A stretch of 42,349 bases of DNA. Origin: Pseudomonadota bacterium (GTDB lineage: Bacteria; Desulfobacterota; Desulfobulbia; Desulfobulbales; Desulfocapsaceae). The position numbers were made by a program, and so were the translations under genes. The stretch covers positions 1 through 42,349 of the forward strand of contig JAHJLI010000206.1 in assembly GCA_018821785.1 (NCBI GenBank), in the 5' to 3' direction. Under the pieces are notes generated by a model. That model was given only the letters and a program-made list of their open reading frames with translations. It had not been told where the DNA came from and ran no database searches. Below are positions 24,470 through 32,549 of the stretch, piece by piece (the first letter of the stretch is position 1; each line of letters opens with the position of its first letter).

Positions 24470-25157
24470 ATGAAAAAGTGCTGAAAATGAAAATTTTTTG
24501 TAAATCTTTTCAAAGAGGGCAATAAAAAATATCAATGGTATTAATGACGATCAATCGATCACTACCACCAACGACCTGAAGAGCAGTCTCATTATCCTGG
24601 TCAACCCTGGTATGCTAAAAGAACCATTTTTTGTAACAGACACTCTTTTCCGTTCTTGTGAATCTCCATGGAACTTCTGCAAGCCCTCAAGAAAAGCATT
24701 TCCAATGTCCAGCAAACACCTTTTTACCTTGCTTGGAAATATTGTGCATCTTGTACATAGAAAAAACTTATGCACACCTTCCCCCAATTACAATTAACGC
24801 CCTGATTGCCTACTACATTGACAGAATTCAGTTATTTTCCAATATATTTAAGCAAAGCCCATTGGTTACATTGCAGCATTCCCGGCAAGCCTTCGGCCTC
24901 ACAACATCATTGTTCAGCAACCAGTCTCGGCTGTCTTCTCTAGAGGCATTTTTTTTGCATATTTTGCATATTTAGCACAATATCGCTCCGTTTTTTATCA
25001 AAAATGCAGACGTTTGTCGCACATTCCTTTTCCAGGTTGATAACAATTGAGGTTGATTTAATGGCTTCTTTATGATTACTTATCCGGGAAAAATCTTCTG
25101 AAAATCTTATATTTTTTGCCTTTATACATTCAATGGTTTTTATACTCGGAGGGAAAA

Positions 25158-25994
25158 ATGTTTAAAATCGTAAAACGTGAAGAAATGTCTCAAGGCACCG
25201 TTATCCTCAATGAAATTGAGGCTCCTTTAATTGCCAAAAAAGCCAAGCCCGGACAATTTGTCATTCTTAAGGCCAATGAAAATGGTGAGCGCATCCCGCT
25301 CACCATGGCCGAGACCAATCCCGCCAAGGGAACAATTACCATCATCTACATGGTTGTCGGAAAATCCACTGCCCTTTTCCGCGACCTCAAGGTCGGCGAG
25401 GGGTATCAGGATGTCATCGGCCCCTTAGGCAAGGCCACCCATCTTGAAAAAGTCGGCAAGGTAGTGTGTGTAGGTGGCGGCACGGGAGTTGCCGTCCTCC
25501 ATCCTATCACCCGGGGCTTAAAGGATGTCGGCAACGACGTGACCTGCATCATTGGTGCGCGCAATAAAGGCTTACTGATCATGGAAGAACACATGAAAGC
25601 CGCCTCCCATGATCTTCGAATTTGTACCGATGACGGCTCCTACGGCCATCACGGCTTTGTCACTGATGTCTTGAAAGAAGTGCTCAAGGGGGGGGATATC
25701 AAACTGGTTGTGGCTATCGGCCCGGTTCCCATGATGAAGGCGGTCAGCAACATTACCAAGGAGTTTAACGTTGAAACCATGGTTAGCCTCAATCCAATCA
25801 TGGTCGACGGAACCGGAATGTGTGGCGGTTGCCGGGTCACCATCGGCGGCCAAACCAAATTTGCCTGCGTTGACGGCCCGGAATTTGATGGTCACCAAGT
25901 CGATTACGACGAACTCATACTCCGCCTCCGAGCATACCAGGAAGAGGAACGGAAATGCCATAATGACTATTGCACTATCCGCGACGCAAAATAA
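25158..25994 (+). CDS. nfnA: NfnA, FAD/NAD-binding subunit of electron-bifurcating transhydrogenase
   Basis: The 278-residue protein is the small subunit of NADH-dependent ferredoxin:NADP oxidoreductase (also described as sulfide dehydrogenase SudB). It has the FAD motif RIPLTM (45-50), the NAD(H) site VGGGTGVAVLHP (105-116) and the [2Fe-2S] site GTGMCGGCRV with FACVDGPEF: Cys222, Cys225, Cys237, with an Asp likely to be the fourth ligand as in characterised NfnA. It works with NfnB to couple NADH, NADPH and reduced ferredoxin. The ATG at 25158 follows GGAGGG; the in-frame ATG at 25116 adds a non-conserved stretch. NfnB follows 83 bp later. Confidence 0.92.
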   Translation: MFKIVKREEMSQGTVILNEIEAPLIAKKAKPGQFVILKANENGERIPLTMAETNPAKGTITIIYMVVGKSTALFRDLKVGEGYQDVIGPLGKATHLEKVGKVVCVGGGTGVAVLHPITRGLKDVGNDVTCIIGARNKGLLIMEEHMKAASHDLRICTDDGSYGHHGFVTDVLKEVLKGGDIKLVVAIGPVPMMKAVSNITKEFNVETMVSLNPIMVDGTGMCGGCRVTIGGQTKFACVDGPEFDGHQVDYDELILRLRAYQEEERKCHNDYCTIRDAK

Positions 25995-26077
25995 CCGTCG
26001 AACCTCTTGTATCTCGCCAACCTTCTTTAGTTGAGTGATATTTACTATCGTCAAATCGATTTTATTCGGAGGAAAAC

Positions 26078-27490
26078 ATGTCAGAAGCAGCAGGTAAAAA
26101 AGCGCAAATCGAAAGAGTTGCCATGCCGGAACAGGATGCTAAAGTCAGAGCTCGCAACTTCCTTGAAGTGCCGACCGGGTATACAGTTAAAATGGCTCAG
26201 GAAGAAGCCTCAAGATGTCTTCAATGCAAAAAACCCGGCTGCGTTGCGGGATGCCCGGTAAGTGTTGATATCCCCGGCTTCATCGATCTTATCGCCCAAG
26301 GCGATATGACCGGTGCCATCCGCAACCTCTGGAGCAAAAATGCCTTGCCGGCGGTTTGCGGCCGGGTCTGCCCACAGGAAGTTCAGTGTGAAGGCAAGTG
26401 TATAGTCGGTAAAAAAGGCCAACCCGTAGCTATCGGCAACCTCGAGCGTTTCTGTGCCGACTATGAGCGGGAACACGGCTCCGGCGAATTGCCGCCAAAG
26501 GCTGGCACCACCGGGAAAAGAGTGGCAGTTGTCGGCTCCGGACCATCCGGCCTCACCGTTGCCGGCGACCTCATCGTCAAGGGCCACGATGTTACAATTT
26601 TTGAGGCCTTCCATAAACCGGGCGGCGTTCTGGTATATGGTATTCCGGAATTTCGCCTGCCGAAGGCCATTGTTGCTCAGGAGGTAAATTTTCTTGAAAG
26701 ACTTGGGGTTACTGTGCAATGCAATGCCGTTGTCGGCAGGACTGTTTCCCTCGACGAACTGTTTGAAGAAGGATATGACGCGATCTATGTCGGGGTCGGT
26801 GCGGGTTTACCGAAATTTATGAATATTCCCGGTGAAAATTTTGTTGGCATCCTCTCCGCCAACGAATACCTCACCCGCGCCAATCTCATGAAGGCCTACA
26901 AATATCCGGAAGTAGACACCCCCATCCCTCTCGGTAAAAATGTCGTCGTTCTCGGTGCTGGCAACGTGGCCATGGACTCGGCCCGTACAGCAATGCGCCT
27001 GGGAGCCGAAAGTGTCAAAGTTGTTTATCGCCGCTCCCGCGATGAAATGCCGGCACGTAGCGCGGAAATCCATCATGCCGAAGAAGAGGGTATTGAGCTC
27101 TTCCTTCTGACCAACCCAACCCGCTATCTTGGCGATGCAAATGGCAGGCTCACCGGCATGGAATGTCTACGTATGGAACTTGGCGAACCCGATGCCTCCG
27201 GCAGACGAAGGCCGGTTGCCGTCAAAGGCTCTGAGTTCGAAATCGCCTGTGACTTGTGCATCGTCGCCGTAGGTTCCGGCGCCAATCCGCTGCTTACCAG
27301 CGAAACCCCCGACATGAAACTGAACAAATGGGGAAATGTCCAGGCCGACGAGAAAAACGGTAAAACCACCAAGCCAGGGGTGTGGGCCGGTGGCGATATC
27401 GTAACCGGGGCTGCAACCGTTATTCTGGCCATGGGAGCTGGACGAGCTGCAGCGGATTCCATCCATGACTACCTAACCCTCGGCTGGTAG
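26078..27490 (+). CDS. nfnB: NfnB, NADPH/ferredoxin subunit (GltD-like)
   Basis: The 470-residue GltD-like flavoprotein has two N-terminal [4Fe-4S] sites: CLQCKKPGCVAGCP (Cys47, 50, 55, 59) and VCGRVCPQEVQCEGKC (Cys94, 98, 104, 108). It has FAD motif VAVVGSGPSGLTVAG, NADPH motif VVVLGAGNVAMDSAR and the closing GDIVTGAATVILAMGAGR. With NfnA it makes the bifurcating NADH/NADPH/ferredoxin complex in the cytoplasm. It is often annotated glutamate synthase small subunit or GltA; the adjacent NfnA makes the Nfn assignment secure. GGAGG lies before the ATG. The stop is followed by a perfect 11-bp stem. Confidence 0.92.
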   Translation: MSEAAGKKAQIERVAMPEQDAKVRARNFLEVPTGYTVKMAQEEASRCLQCKKPGCVAGCPVSVDIPGFIDLIAQGDMTGAIRNLWSKNALPAVCGRVCPQEVQCEGKCIVGKKGQPVAIGNLERFCADYEREHGSGELPPKAGTTGKRVAVVGSGPSGLTVAGDLIVKGHDVTIFEAFHKPGGVLVYGIPEFRLPKAIVAQEVNFLERLGVTVQCNAVVGRTVSLDELFEEGYDAIYVGVGAGLPKFMNIPGENFVGILSANEYLTRANLMKAYKYPEVDTPIPLGKNVVVLGAGNVAMDSARTAMRLGAESVKVVYRRSRDEMPARSAEIHHAEEEGIELFLLTNPTRYLGDANGRLTGMECLRMELGEPDASGRRRPVAVKGSEFEIACDLCIVAVGSGANPLLTSETPDMKLNKWGNVQADEKNGKTTKPGVWAGGDIVTGAATVILAMGAGRAAADSIHDYLTLGW

Positions 27491-27516
27491 AGAAGTCTCT
27501 TTTTCATCTGCTGATA

Positions 27517-27558
27517 CCTCCCTCCTGCCTGGCCCACAGAATGCCGACAGGAGGGAGG
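27517..27558 (+). terminator. Hairpin after nfnB, possible terminator
   Basis: CCTCCCTCCTG (27517-27527) and CAGGAGGGAGG (27548-27558) form a perfect 11-bp GC-rich stem around a 20-nt loop, 27 bp after the nfnB stop. There is no T-tract following, so it may act with Rho, protect the 3' end, or not terminate at all. Confidence 0.45.
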
Positions 27559-27788
27559 GCGGCCTACCCCCGTCAGTCGCATCCTCTTATCGACCCCACC
27601 ATTTTTGCGCCCACTGCAGCTCTACATAACAAATTTTGAACGTCAAGTTCACATAAATGAATCAATTCCTGCTTCTCTTTTTGCATATATTTTCTTTATA
27701 ATATCAATATATTGGAAAACTGTTTGCCGTCAGCAAGATTTCATCTTGTGTGACCCCTTCACTTTTTCATGCAACAAAAATATGCTTC

Positions 27789-28000
27789 TTGTGCCTATTG
27801 TGCAACAGCAACAATTATCAATTTTTAAAGACTTCATGCCGAGCGCATCCGACAGAGTCGTATATGACTATTTTTACGGAATTTTGGCAACAGACACAGC
27901 TCTACCTCCGATTGTGCGTCAGTCAATGCACAATCGGAATTCGGCACATTTGTCGACAGTAAAAGCACAACGCGCACATCATTGTTTTTTTTTTGCACAA
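27789..28000. promoter_or_regulatory. Cluster of six TTGTGC/GCACAA half-sites upstream of nuoA
   Basis: TTGTGC occurs at 27789-27794, 27798-27803 and 27912-27917; GCACAA at 27928-27933, 27965-27970 and 27995-28000. About 0.1 occurrences would be expected by chance in 212 bp. The central pair lies in a perfect 10-bp inverted repeat (27908-27917 and 27928-27937, spacer 10 bp). The motif recalls Rex or CRP-type half-sites (TTGTGA), but the spacing differs. The regulator is unknown. Confidence 0.55.
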
Positions 28001-28053
28001 ATTTGTTTCCAGAAATCCATGTAAGTTGCTGTTTGCCAAAGAAAAATAATTTC

Positions 28054-28083
28054 TTGACAGAAAACAGAGCCGACTGGTAATGA
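28054..28083 (+). promoter_or_regulatory. Candidate nuo promoter
   Basis: Perfect -35 TTGACA (28054-28059), an 18-bp spacer ending in TGG, then TAATGA (28078-28083), an extended -10 (TGGTAATGA). It lies about 90 bp before the nuoA ATG and directly after the half-site cluster. Confidence 0.5.
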
Positions 28084-28169
28084 ATGGTTGTTCATAATTG
28101 TCTTCGGTCTGGTGTGTGCTGAGTGGCGGCCACATTGGTATGAATAAAAGTAGCGAAAAAGGGGAAACG

Positions 28170-28529
28170 ATGTCAACGGAACTGATTCTCTCGGCGGTTA
28201 CCTTAATAGGAATTGCCGCACTTGTTCCCTGTTTTATGGTTATGACCGCGGTATTAGGCCCCCGGTCCAAGGGAAAGATCAAAAATGAAGCATATGAGAG
28301 TGGCGTAGGCCCTGTTATCGGGACCGTTGACCAGAAGTTCAGTGTCAAGTTTTATCTCTTGGCAATTCTCTTTTTGATTTTCGACATTGAGGCGGTTTTT
28401 ATGTACCCATGGGCGGTCTGCGTCCGTGAACTGGGCTGGTTCGGCTTTACAGAGATGGTAGTTTTTATGCTGCTCCTTCTCACTGGACTCATCTACATTC
28501 TCAAGAAGGGGGTGCTCAATTGGCGTTAG
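28170..28529 (+). CDS. nuoA: NADH-quinone oxidoreductase subunit A
   Basis: This 119-residue membrane subunit of complex I has three hydrophobic helices and the NuoA signature: KNEAYESGVGP, QKFSVKFYLLAILFLIFDIEAVFMYPWAV. It sits at the junction of the membrane and peripheral arms near the quinone site. The ATG at 28170 follows GGGGAAACG and gives the usual N-terminus; upstream ATG at 28140 would add ten non-conserved residues. It opens an operon of thirteen genes. It overlaps nuoB by 10 bp. Confidence 0.94.
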   Translation: MSTELILSAVTLIGIAALVPCFMVMTAVLGPRSKGKIKNEAYESGVGPVIGTVDQKFSVKFYLLAILFLIFDIEAVFMYPWAVCVRELGWFGFTEMVVFMLLLLTGLIYILKKGVLNWR

Positions 28530-29032
28530 GATTAGAAGCAAGTCTTGGCAACACGGTTATCACCACCAAACTTGATGCGGTCATCAACTGGGGCCGGCAG
28601 TATTCTTTATGGCCTTTCGTTTTTGGCACCGCCTGCTGCGCTATCGAGTTCATGAGCGCTGCTGCAAGCCAGCACGACATTTCCCGTTTTGGCGCGGAAG
28701 TCGTCAGATTTTCTCCTCGCCAGGCCGATCTTCTCTTGGTCTGCGGAACCATAAGCTACAAACAGGCACCGATCCTGAAACGCATCTATGAACAGATGCC
28801 TTTGCCCAAATGGGTAGTCGCCATGGGTGCCTGTGCCAGCTCCGGAGGGATTTACGACAACTACTGCACAGTGCAGGGCATCGATACCATCATTCCTGTG
28901 GACATATATATCTCGGGCTGTCCGCCAAGGCCTGAGGCAGTACTTGATGCACTTATAAAAATTCAGGAACAAATTCGCGGCGAAAGCGTTTTGATAGACC
29001 GCCAACATGACTTTAAAGGGATTCTCGACTGA
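28520..29032 (+). CDS. nuoB: NADH-quinone oxidoreductase subunit B
   Basis: The 170-residue subunit carries the N2 [4Fe-4S] cluster that passes electrons to quinone. Ligands are the paired Cys39-Cys40 (GTACCAIEF), Cys105 (MGACASSGG) and Cys134 (SGCPPRPE). The start codon is TTG at 28520, after AAGAAGGGGG; no better in-frame ATG precedes the conserved region. Length is normal. It overlaps nuoA, and nuoCD begins 1 bp after its stop. Confidence 0.95.
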   Translation: MALGLEASLGNTVITTKLDAVINWGRQYSLWPFVFGTACCAIEFMSAAASQHDISRFGAEVVRFSPRQADLLLVCGTISYKQAPILKRIYEQMPLPKWVVAMGACASSGGIYDNYCTVQGIDTIIPVDIYISGCPPRPEAVLDALIKIQEQIRGESVLIDRQHDFKGILD

Positions 29033-29033
29033 T

Positions 29034-30749
29034 ATGAATGCGACGGCTCTTGAAAAAATTAAGGCCGCGTTTCCAGACGCCATCTGCACAACGGCTCTGG
29101 ACTCAGTGGTTGTTGAAGTTCAGCCTGAAAACCTGGAGAGAACCCTTTCTCGGTTAAAAAATGATCCAGCCTTCAACTGTGGTCTGCTGGTCGATGTCAC
29201 CGGCATTGACTACCTTCAATACCCGACCCCACAGAAGGTCAGGTTCCATGTGGTGTATACCCTCCGCAACTGGATCGACAACCTCCTCATCCAGGTACGG
29301 TGTGCGGTGGTCGATCCACAGGCAGGCATCCCCACCGCCACCCATTTATGGGGTTCGGCAAACTGGGGAGAGAGAGAGGTCTACGATCAATACGGAATTC
29401 GGTTCAATGGCCACCCCGATCTGAGAAGAATACTCAATCACTGGCAGTTTGAGGGCCATCCGCTACGCAAAGATTACCCGATCGAAAAGGGTCAGATCTG
29501 CTACGAAACGGATCCCCTGGAAGACGAGATCAGGTCCCGTCTCTTCGAAAACGGTATTGATGAAACCACCATGAAGGACATCAATACCGAGATCATGTTT
29601 CTCAATCTCGGGCCCTCCCATCCCGCCACCCACGGGGCGATCAGGATTCTTACCGCACTTGATGGCGAAACCATCCTGGCGAACGTCAACGAAATCGGCT
29701 ATCTGCACCGCGGCTTTGAGAAAACAGCGGAAACCAGGACCTATAATCAAATCATCCCGCTGACCGACAGGCTTAATTACTGTTCTTCGATGATCAACAA
29801 TATCGCCTACGCCAAAGCCGTTGAAGCGTGGCTTGGGGTTACGATCACCGAACGGGCCAAATTCATGCGGGTGGTACTTACTGAGTTTTACCGTGTCCTT
29901 GATCACTTGGTCTGTCTGGCTGCCGCCCTGGTCGACATGGGTGGTTTGACAAACTACTGGTACCTCTATAACGAGAAAGAGGCTGCCTACGATCTTATCA
30001 GCCGCCTCACCGGTGCCCGCCTCACCAGTTCCTTTACCAGGATTGGCGGTATGTATCGTGATTTTTATGAGGGCTGGGAGAAAGACCTGGAATTGCAGCT
30101 TCTGGGCATAGAAAAGGGTATCGGCGATGCTCTGAAATTGGTGGAAACCAACCGTATCGTCCATGACCGGACCCAGGGCGTCTGTGTTGTTTCTGCAGAA
30201 ACCGCTCTCAGCTATGGTTTTACCGGACCGGTCCTGCGAGCAAGCGGTGTCCCCTATGACCTGCGTAAAGATGCCCCTTACTACAATTATGAATCCTTTG
30301 ATTTCGAAGTTCCAGTCGGCACCAATGGCGATATCTACGACCGTTTCATGATTCGCTTTTATGAGATGGCTCAATCGATTCGTATCATTCGCCAAGCCAT
30401 GCAACATATCCCTGAAGGTCCGATCAATGTCAAGGACTCCCAGGTCTGTCTGCCGCCAAAAGATCAAGTCTATAGCAACATTGAAGGTCTGGCCAACCAC
30501 TTCAAACTGATTTTTGAGGGTGTGAAGGTTCCGGCCGGTGAATGGTATGATGCCTATGAGGCCGCAAACGGCGAACTCGGCTTCCATTTTGTTTCCGACG
30601 GATCTGGACAACCCTACAAGCTTAAGGTGCGACCACCGTGTTTCTATACCATGGGAGGTTTTCATAAAATGGTTGAAGGTAATATGATAGCAGACGCCGT
30701 CATCAACCTCAGTTGTATCAATATAATAGGCGGGGAGTTGGACAGATGA
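29034..30749 (+). CDS. nuoCD: NADH-quinone oxidoreductase subunit C/D fusion
   Basis: The 571-residue protein joins NuoC (about 1-165, ending with the HWQFEGHPLRKDYPIE block) to NuoD (about 185-571, starting with TEIMFLNLGPSHPATHG). NuoD keeps IGYLHRGFEKTAE and the quinone-side C-terminus GGELDR. NuoD forms the quinone pocket with NuoB. The fusion is as in E. coli and some deltaproteobacteria. Start taken at 29034 (MNATALEKIK), just after the nuoB stop. It overlaps nuoE as ATGA. Confidence 0.95.
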   Translation: MNATALEKIKAAFPDAICTTALDSVVVEVQPENLERTLSRLKNDPAFNCGLLVDVTGIDYLQYPTPQKVRFHVVYTLRNWIDNLLIQVRCAVVDPQAGIPTATHLWGSANWGEREVYDQYGIRFNGHPDLRRILNHWQFEGHPLRKDYPIEKGQICYETDPLEDEIRSRLFENGIDETTMKDINTEIMFLNLGPSHPATHGAIRILTALDGETILANVNEIGYLHRGFEKTAETRTYNQIIPLTDRLNYCSSMINNIAYAKAVEAWLGVTITERAKFMRVVLTEFYRVLDHLVCLAAALVDMGGLTNYWYLYNEKEAAYDLISRLTGARLTSSFTRIGGMYRDFYEGWEKDLELQLLGIEKGIGDALKLVETNRIVHDRTQGVCVVSAETALSYGFTGPVLRASGVPYDLRKDAPYYNYESFDFEVPVGTNGDIYDRFMIRFYEMAQSIRIIRQAMQHIPEGPINVKDSQVCLPPKDQVYSNIEGLANHFKLIFEGVKVPAGEWYDAYEAANGELGFHFVSDGSGQPYKLKVRPPCFYTMGGFHKMVEGNMIADAVINLSCINIIGGELDR

Positions 30750-31252
30750 GCGACCGTTCACAACTGATTTCTACAGGAAAGCCCTTCCAGTACGACCAGG
30801 AAAGGGATGCTGAATTCGAGAGACTCATCAAACGCTACCCCACCAGAGAATCGATGATTCTTCCTTCTCTCTGGCTGATCCAGGAACAGGAGGGGTGGAT
30901 CAGCCAGGAGGCGATAGCCTACGTCGCCGATCGGATCGGCACCTTCGCCAGCAAGGTATACGAAGCTGTAACCTTCTACACCATGTACCAGCTTCATCCG
31001 ATGGGCAGACATCACATCTGTGTCTGCCGCACCCTCTCCTGCTGGCTACGCGGCAAACAGGAGATTATCGATTACCTGAAGGACGAGATCGGAATCATCC
31101 CCGGTCAAATCGACGAGGACGGCCGCTTCAGTCTGGAAGAGGTTGAATGCTTGGGTCACTGCGGTACCGCCCCGGTTGTTCAGGTCAATGGCGAATTCCA
31201 TGAAGACATGAACGTGGACAAGCTGAAAGCGCTGCTGGCCACATTGAAATAG
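30746..31252 (+). CDS. nuoE: NADH-quinone oxidoreductase subunit E
   Basis: The 168-residue 24-kDa-type subunit carries [2Fe-2S] cluster N1a, ligated by Cys94 and Cys99 (CRTLSC) and Cys135 and Cys139 (ECLGHCG). It has the thioredoxin-like fold with EAVTFYTMYQLHP. ATG 30746 overlaps the nuoCD stop. With NuoF and NuoG it makes the NADH-oxidising module, so this complex I should use NADH directly, unlike the NuoE/F/G-less forms. Confidence 0.95.
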   Translation: MSDRSQLISTGKPFQYDQERDAEFERLIKRYPTRESMILPSLWLIQEQEGWISQEAIAYVADRIGTFASKVYEAVTFYTMYQLHPMGRHHICVCRTLSCWLRGKQEIIDYLKDEIGIIPGQIDEDGRFSLEEVECLGHCGTAPVVQVNGEFHEDMNVDKLKALLATLK

Positions 31253-31266
31253 GGAGGCGGACCGAT

Positions 31267-32541
31267 ATGGAAGTAAAAATTCTCAGTGCCAAGTTCGATA
31301 TCAAGGACGCCAATAAAATTGCCGTTGCCAAACCCCTCGGCGCCTATGCTACCCTCGACAAACTCTTTGCCATGAAGCCTGAAGAGGTTATTGAGGAGGT
31401 AAAGAAGAGCGGCCTCAGGGGCCGAGGTGGAGCTGGCTTTCCAGCCGGGGTAAAATGGGGATTTCTCCCTAAAAATACCGGCAAGCCCATATATCTTACG
31501 GTAAACTCCGACGAATCGGAACCTGCCACCTTCAAGGATCGCTATATCCTGGTCAGAGATCCGCACATGCTCATTGAAGGCATTATTATCTGCAGTTATG
31601 CCATCGGCTGCCATGACACCTATATTTACATCCGCGGGGAATATACCACCCAGGTAAAGGTGCTGCAGGCGGCCATTGATGAGGCCTATGCCGAGGGTTA
31701 CCTCGGCGACAGTGTCGCCGGCCATGATTTCAAACTGGACGTCACCGTCCACCGCGGCGCCGGGGCCTATATCTGCGGCGAAGAGACTGCACTCCTCGAA
31801 TCGATTGAGGGGAAAAAGGGTCAACCGCGCAGCAAACCGCCATTTCCTGCCGTTGCCGGTCTCTATGGTTGCCCGACCATCATCAATAATGTTCAGAGTA
31901 TCGCTTCACTGCCCTTCATCATAGAAAAAGGCGCCGACGCCTATAAGGTATACGGCACCCAGAAGAGCCCCGGCACCCATCTCTTCGGGATCTCTGGTCA
32001 TGTGGAAAAACCGGGCATGTATGAACTGCCGCTTGGTCTGCCGATCCTTGAAGTCATCGATAAGGTTGCAGGCGGCGTATGGAAAGGCCGGAAGCTGAAG
32101 GGCATCATCCCCGGCGGGAGCTCCACTCCTGTTCTTCTGCCGGACGAGGCAAAAGACGTCACACTCGATTACGAGTCGATGGCCGCCCACAAGACCATGT
32201 TCGGCTCGGGCGGCATAGTGGTGCTGGACGAGACGGTTGATATCGTTCAACTCGTTAAAAATCTCATCGATTTTTACCATCACGAATCCTGCGGCCAGTG
32301 TACACCGTGCCGGGAAGGCCTTGGATGGATGTTGAAGATTATCAAAAAGATACTCCGCCGCGAAGGCAGCATGGACGACGTCAACCTGCTACGCGAACTC
32401 TGCGACAACATCGAGATGAAAACAGTCTGCGTCTTATCTGCTGCATGTACCATGCCGGTGCGCAGCTATCTTGATAAGTTCAGGCACGAGTTTGAGGCGT
32501 ATGTTCAGAACGCTTCTTCAGTACAAGCGAAACAGGAATAG
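31267..32541 (+). CDS. nuoF: NADH-quinone oxidoreductase subunit F
   Basis: The 424-residue subunit binds NADH and FMN through GRGGAGFPAGVKW (52-64) and VHRGAGAYICGEETALLES. It carries [4Fe-4S] cluster N3, with Cys342, Cys345, Cys348 (CGQCTPC) and Cys388. Length is normal. A strong AGGGAGG lies before the ATG. It is the electron entry point of the complex. Confidence 0.96.
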   Translation: MEVKILSAKFDIKDANKIAVAKPLGAYATLDKLFAMKPEEVIEEVKKSGLRGRGGAGFPAGVKWGFLPKNTGKPIYLTVNSDESEPATFKDRYILVRDPHMLIEGIIICSYAIGCHDTYIYIRGEYTTQVKVLQAAIDEAYAEGYLGDSVAGHDFKLDVTVHRGAGAYICGEETALLESIEGKKGQPRSKPPFPAVAGLYGCPTIINNVQSIASLPFIIEKGADAYKVYGTQKSPGTHLFGISGHVEKPGMYELPLGLPILEVIDKVAGGVWKGRKLKGIIPGGSSTPVLLPDEAKDVTLDYESMAAHKTMFGSGGIVVLDETVDIVQLVKNLIDFYHHESCGQCTPCREGLGWMLKIIKKILRREGSMDDVNLLRELCDNIEMKTVCVLSAACTMPVRSYLDKFRHEFEAYVQNASSVQAKQE

Positions 32542-32549
32542 GGCACCCC

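Larger units (their letters stand above)
27491..28169. other. Control region between nfnB and nuoA
   Basis: This 679-bp AT-rich region holds the hairpin after nfnB, a small palindrome CAAGAT-ttc-ATCTTG (27734-27748), the TTGTGC/GCACAA cluster (27789-28000) and a TTGACA promoter (28054-28083). A 139-codon frame crosses it (27605-28024) but is not protein-like and is rejected. Confidence 0.5.

Noticed and set aside
24551-24787. Minus-strand 78-codon frame between csp and nfnA
   Set aside because: No ribosome binding site or family signal; the region is AT-rich intergenic sequence.
25047-25075. TTGAGG...TTATGA as an nfnA promoter
   Set aside because: Spacing is right but the -10 hexamer matches poorly; kept only as a note.
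27605-28024. Plus-strand 139-codon frame upstream of nuoA
   Set aside because: Composition is not protein-like and it spans the half-site cluster.
29463-30761. 432-codon frame antisense to nuoCD
   Set aside because: Long but only a shadow; nuoD motifs are intact on the plus strand.
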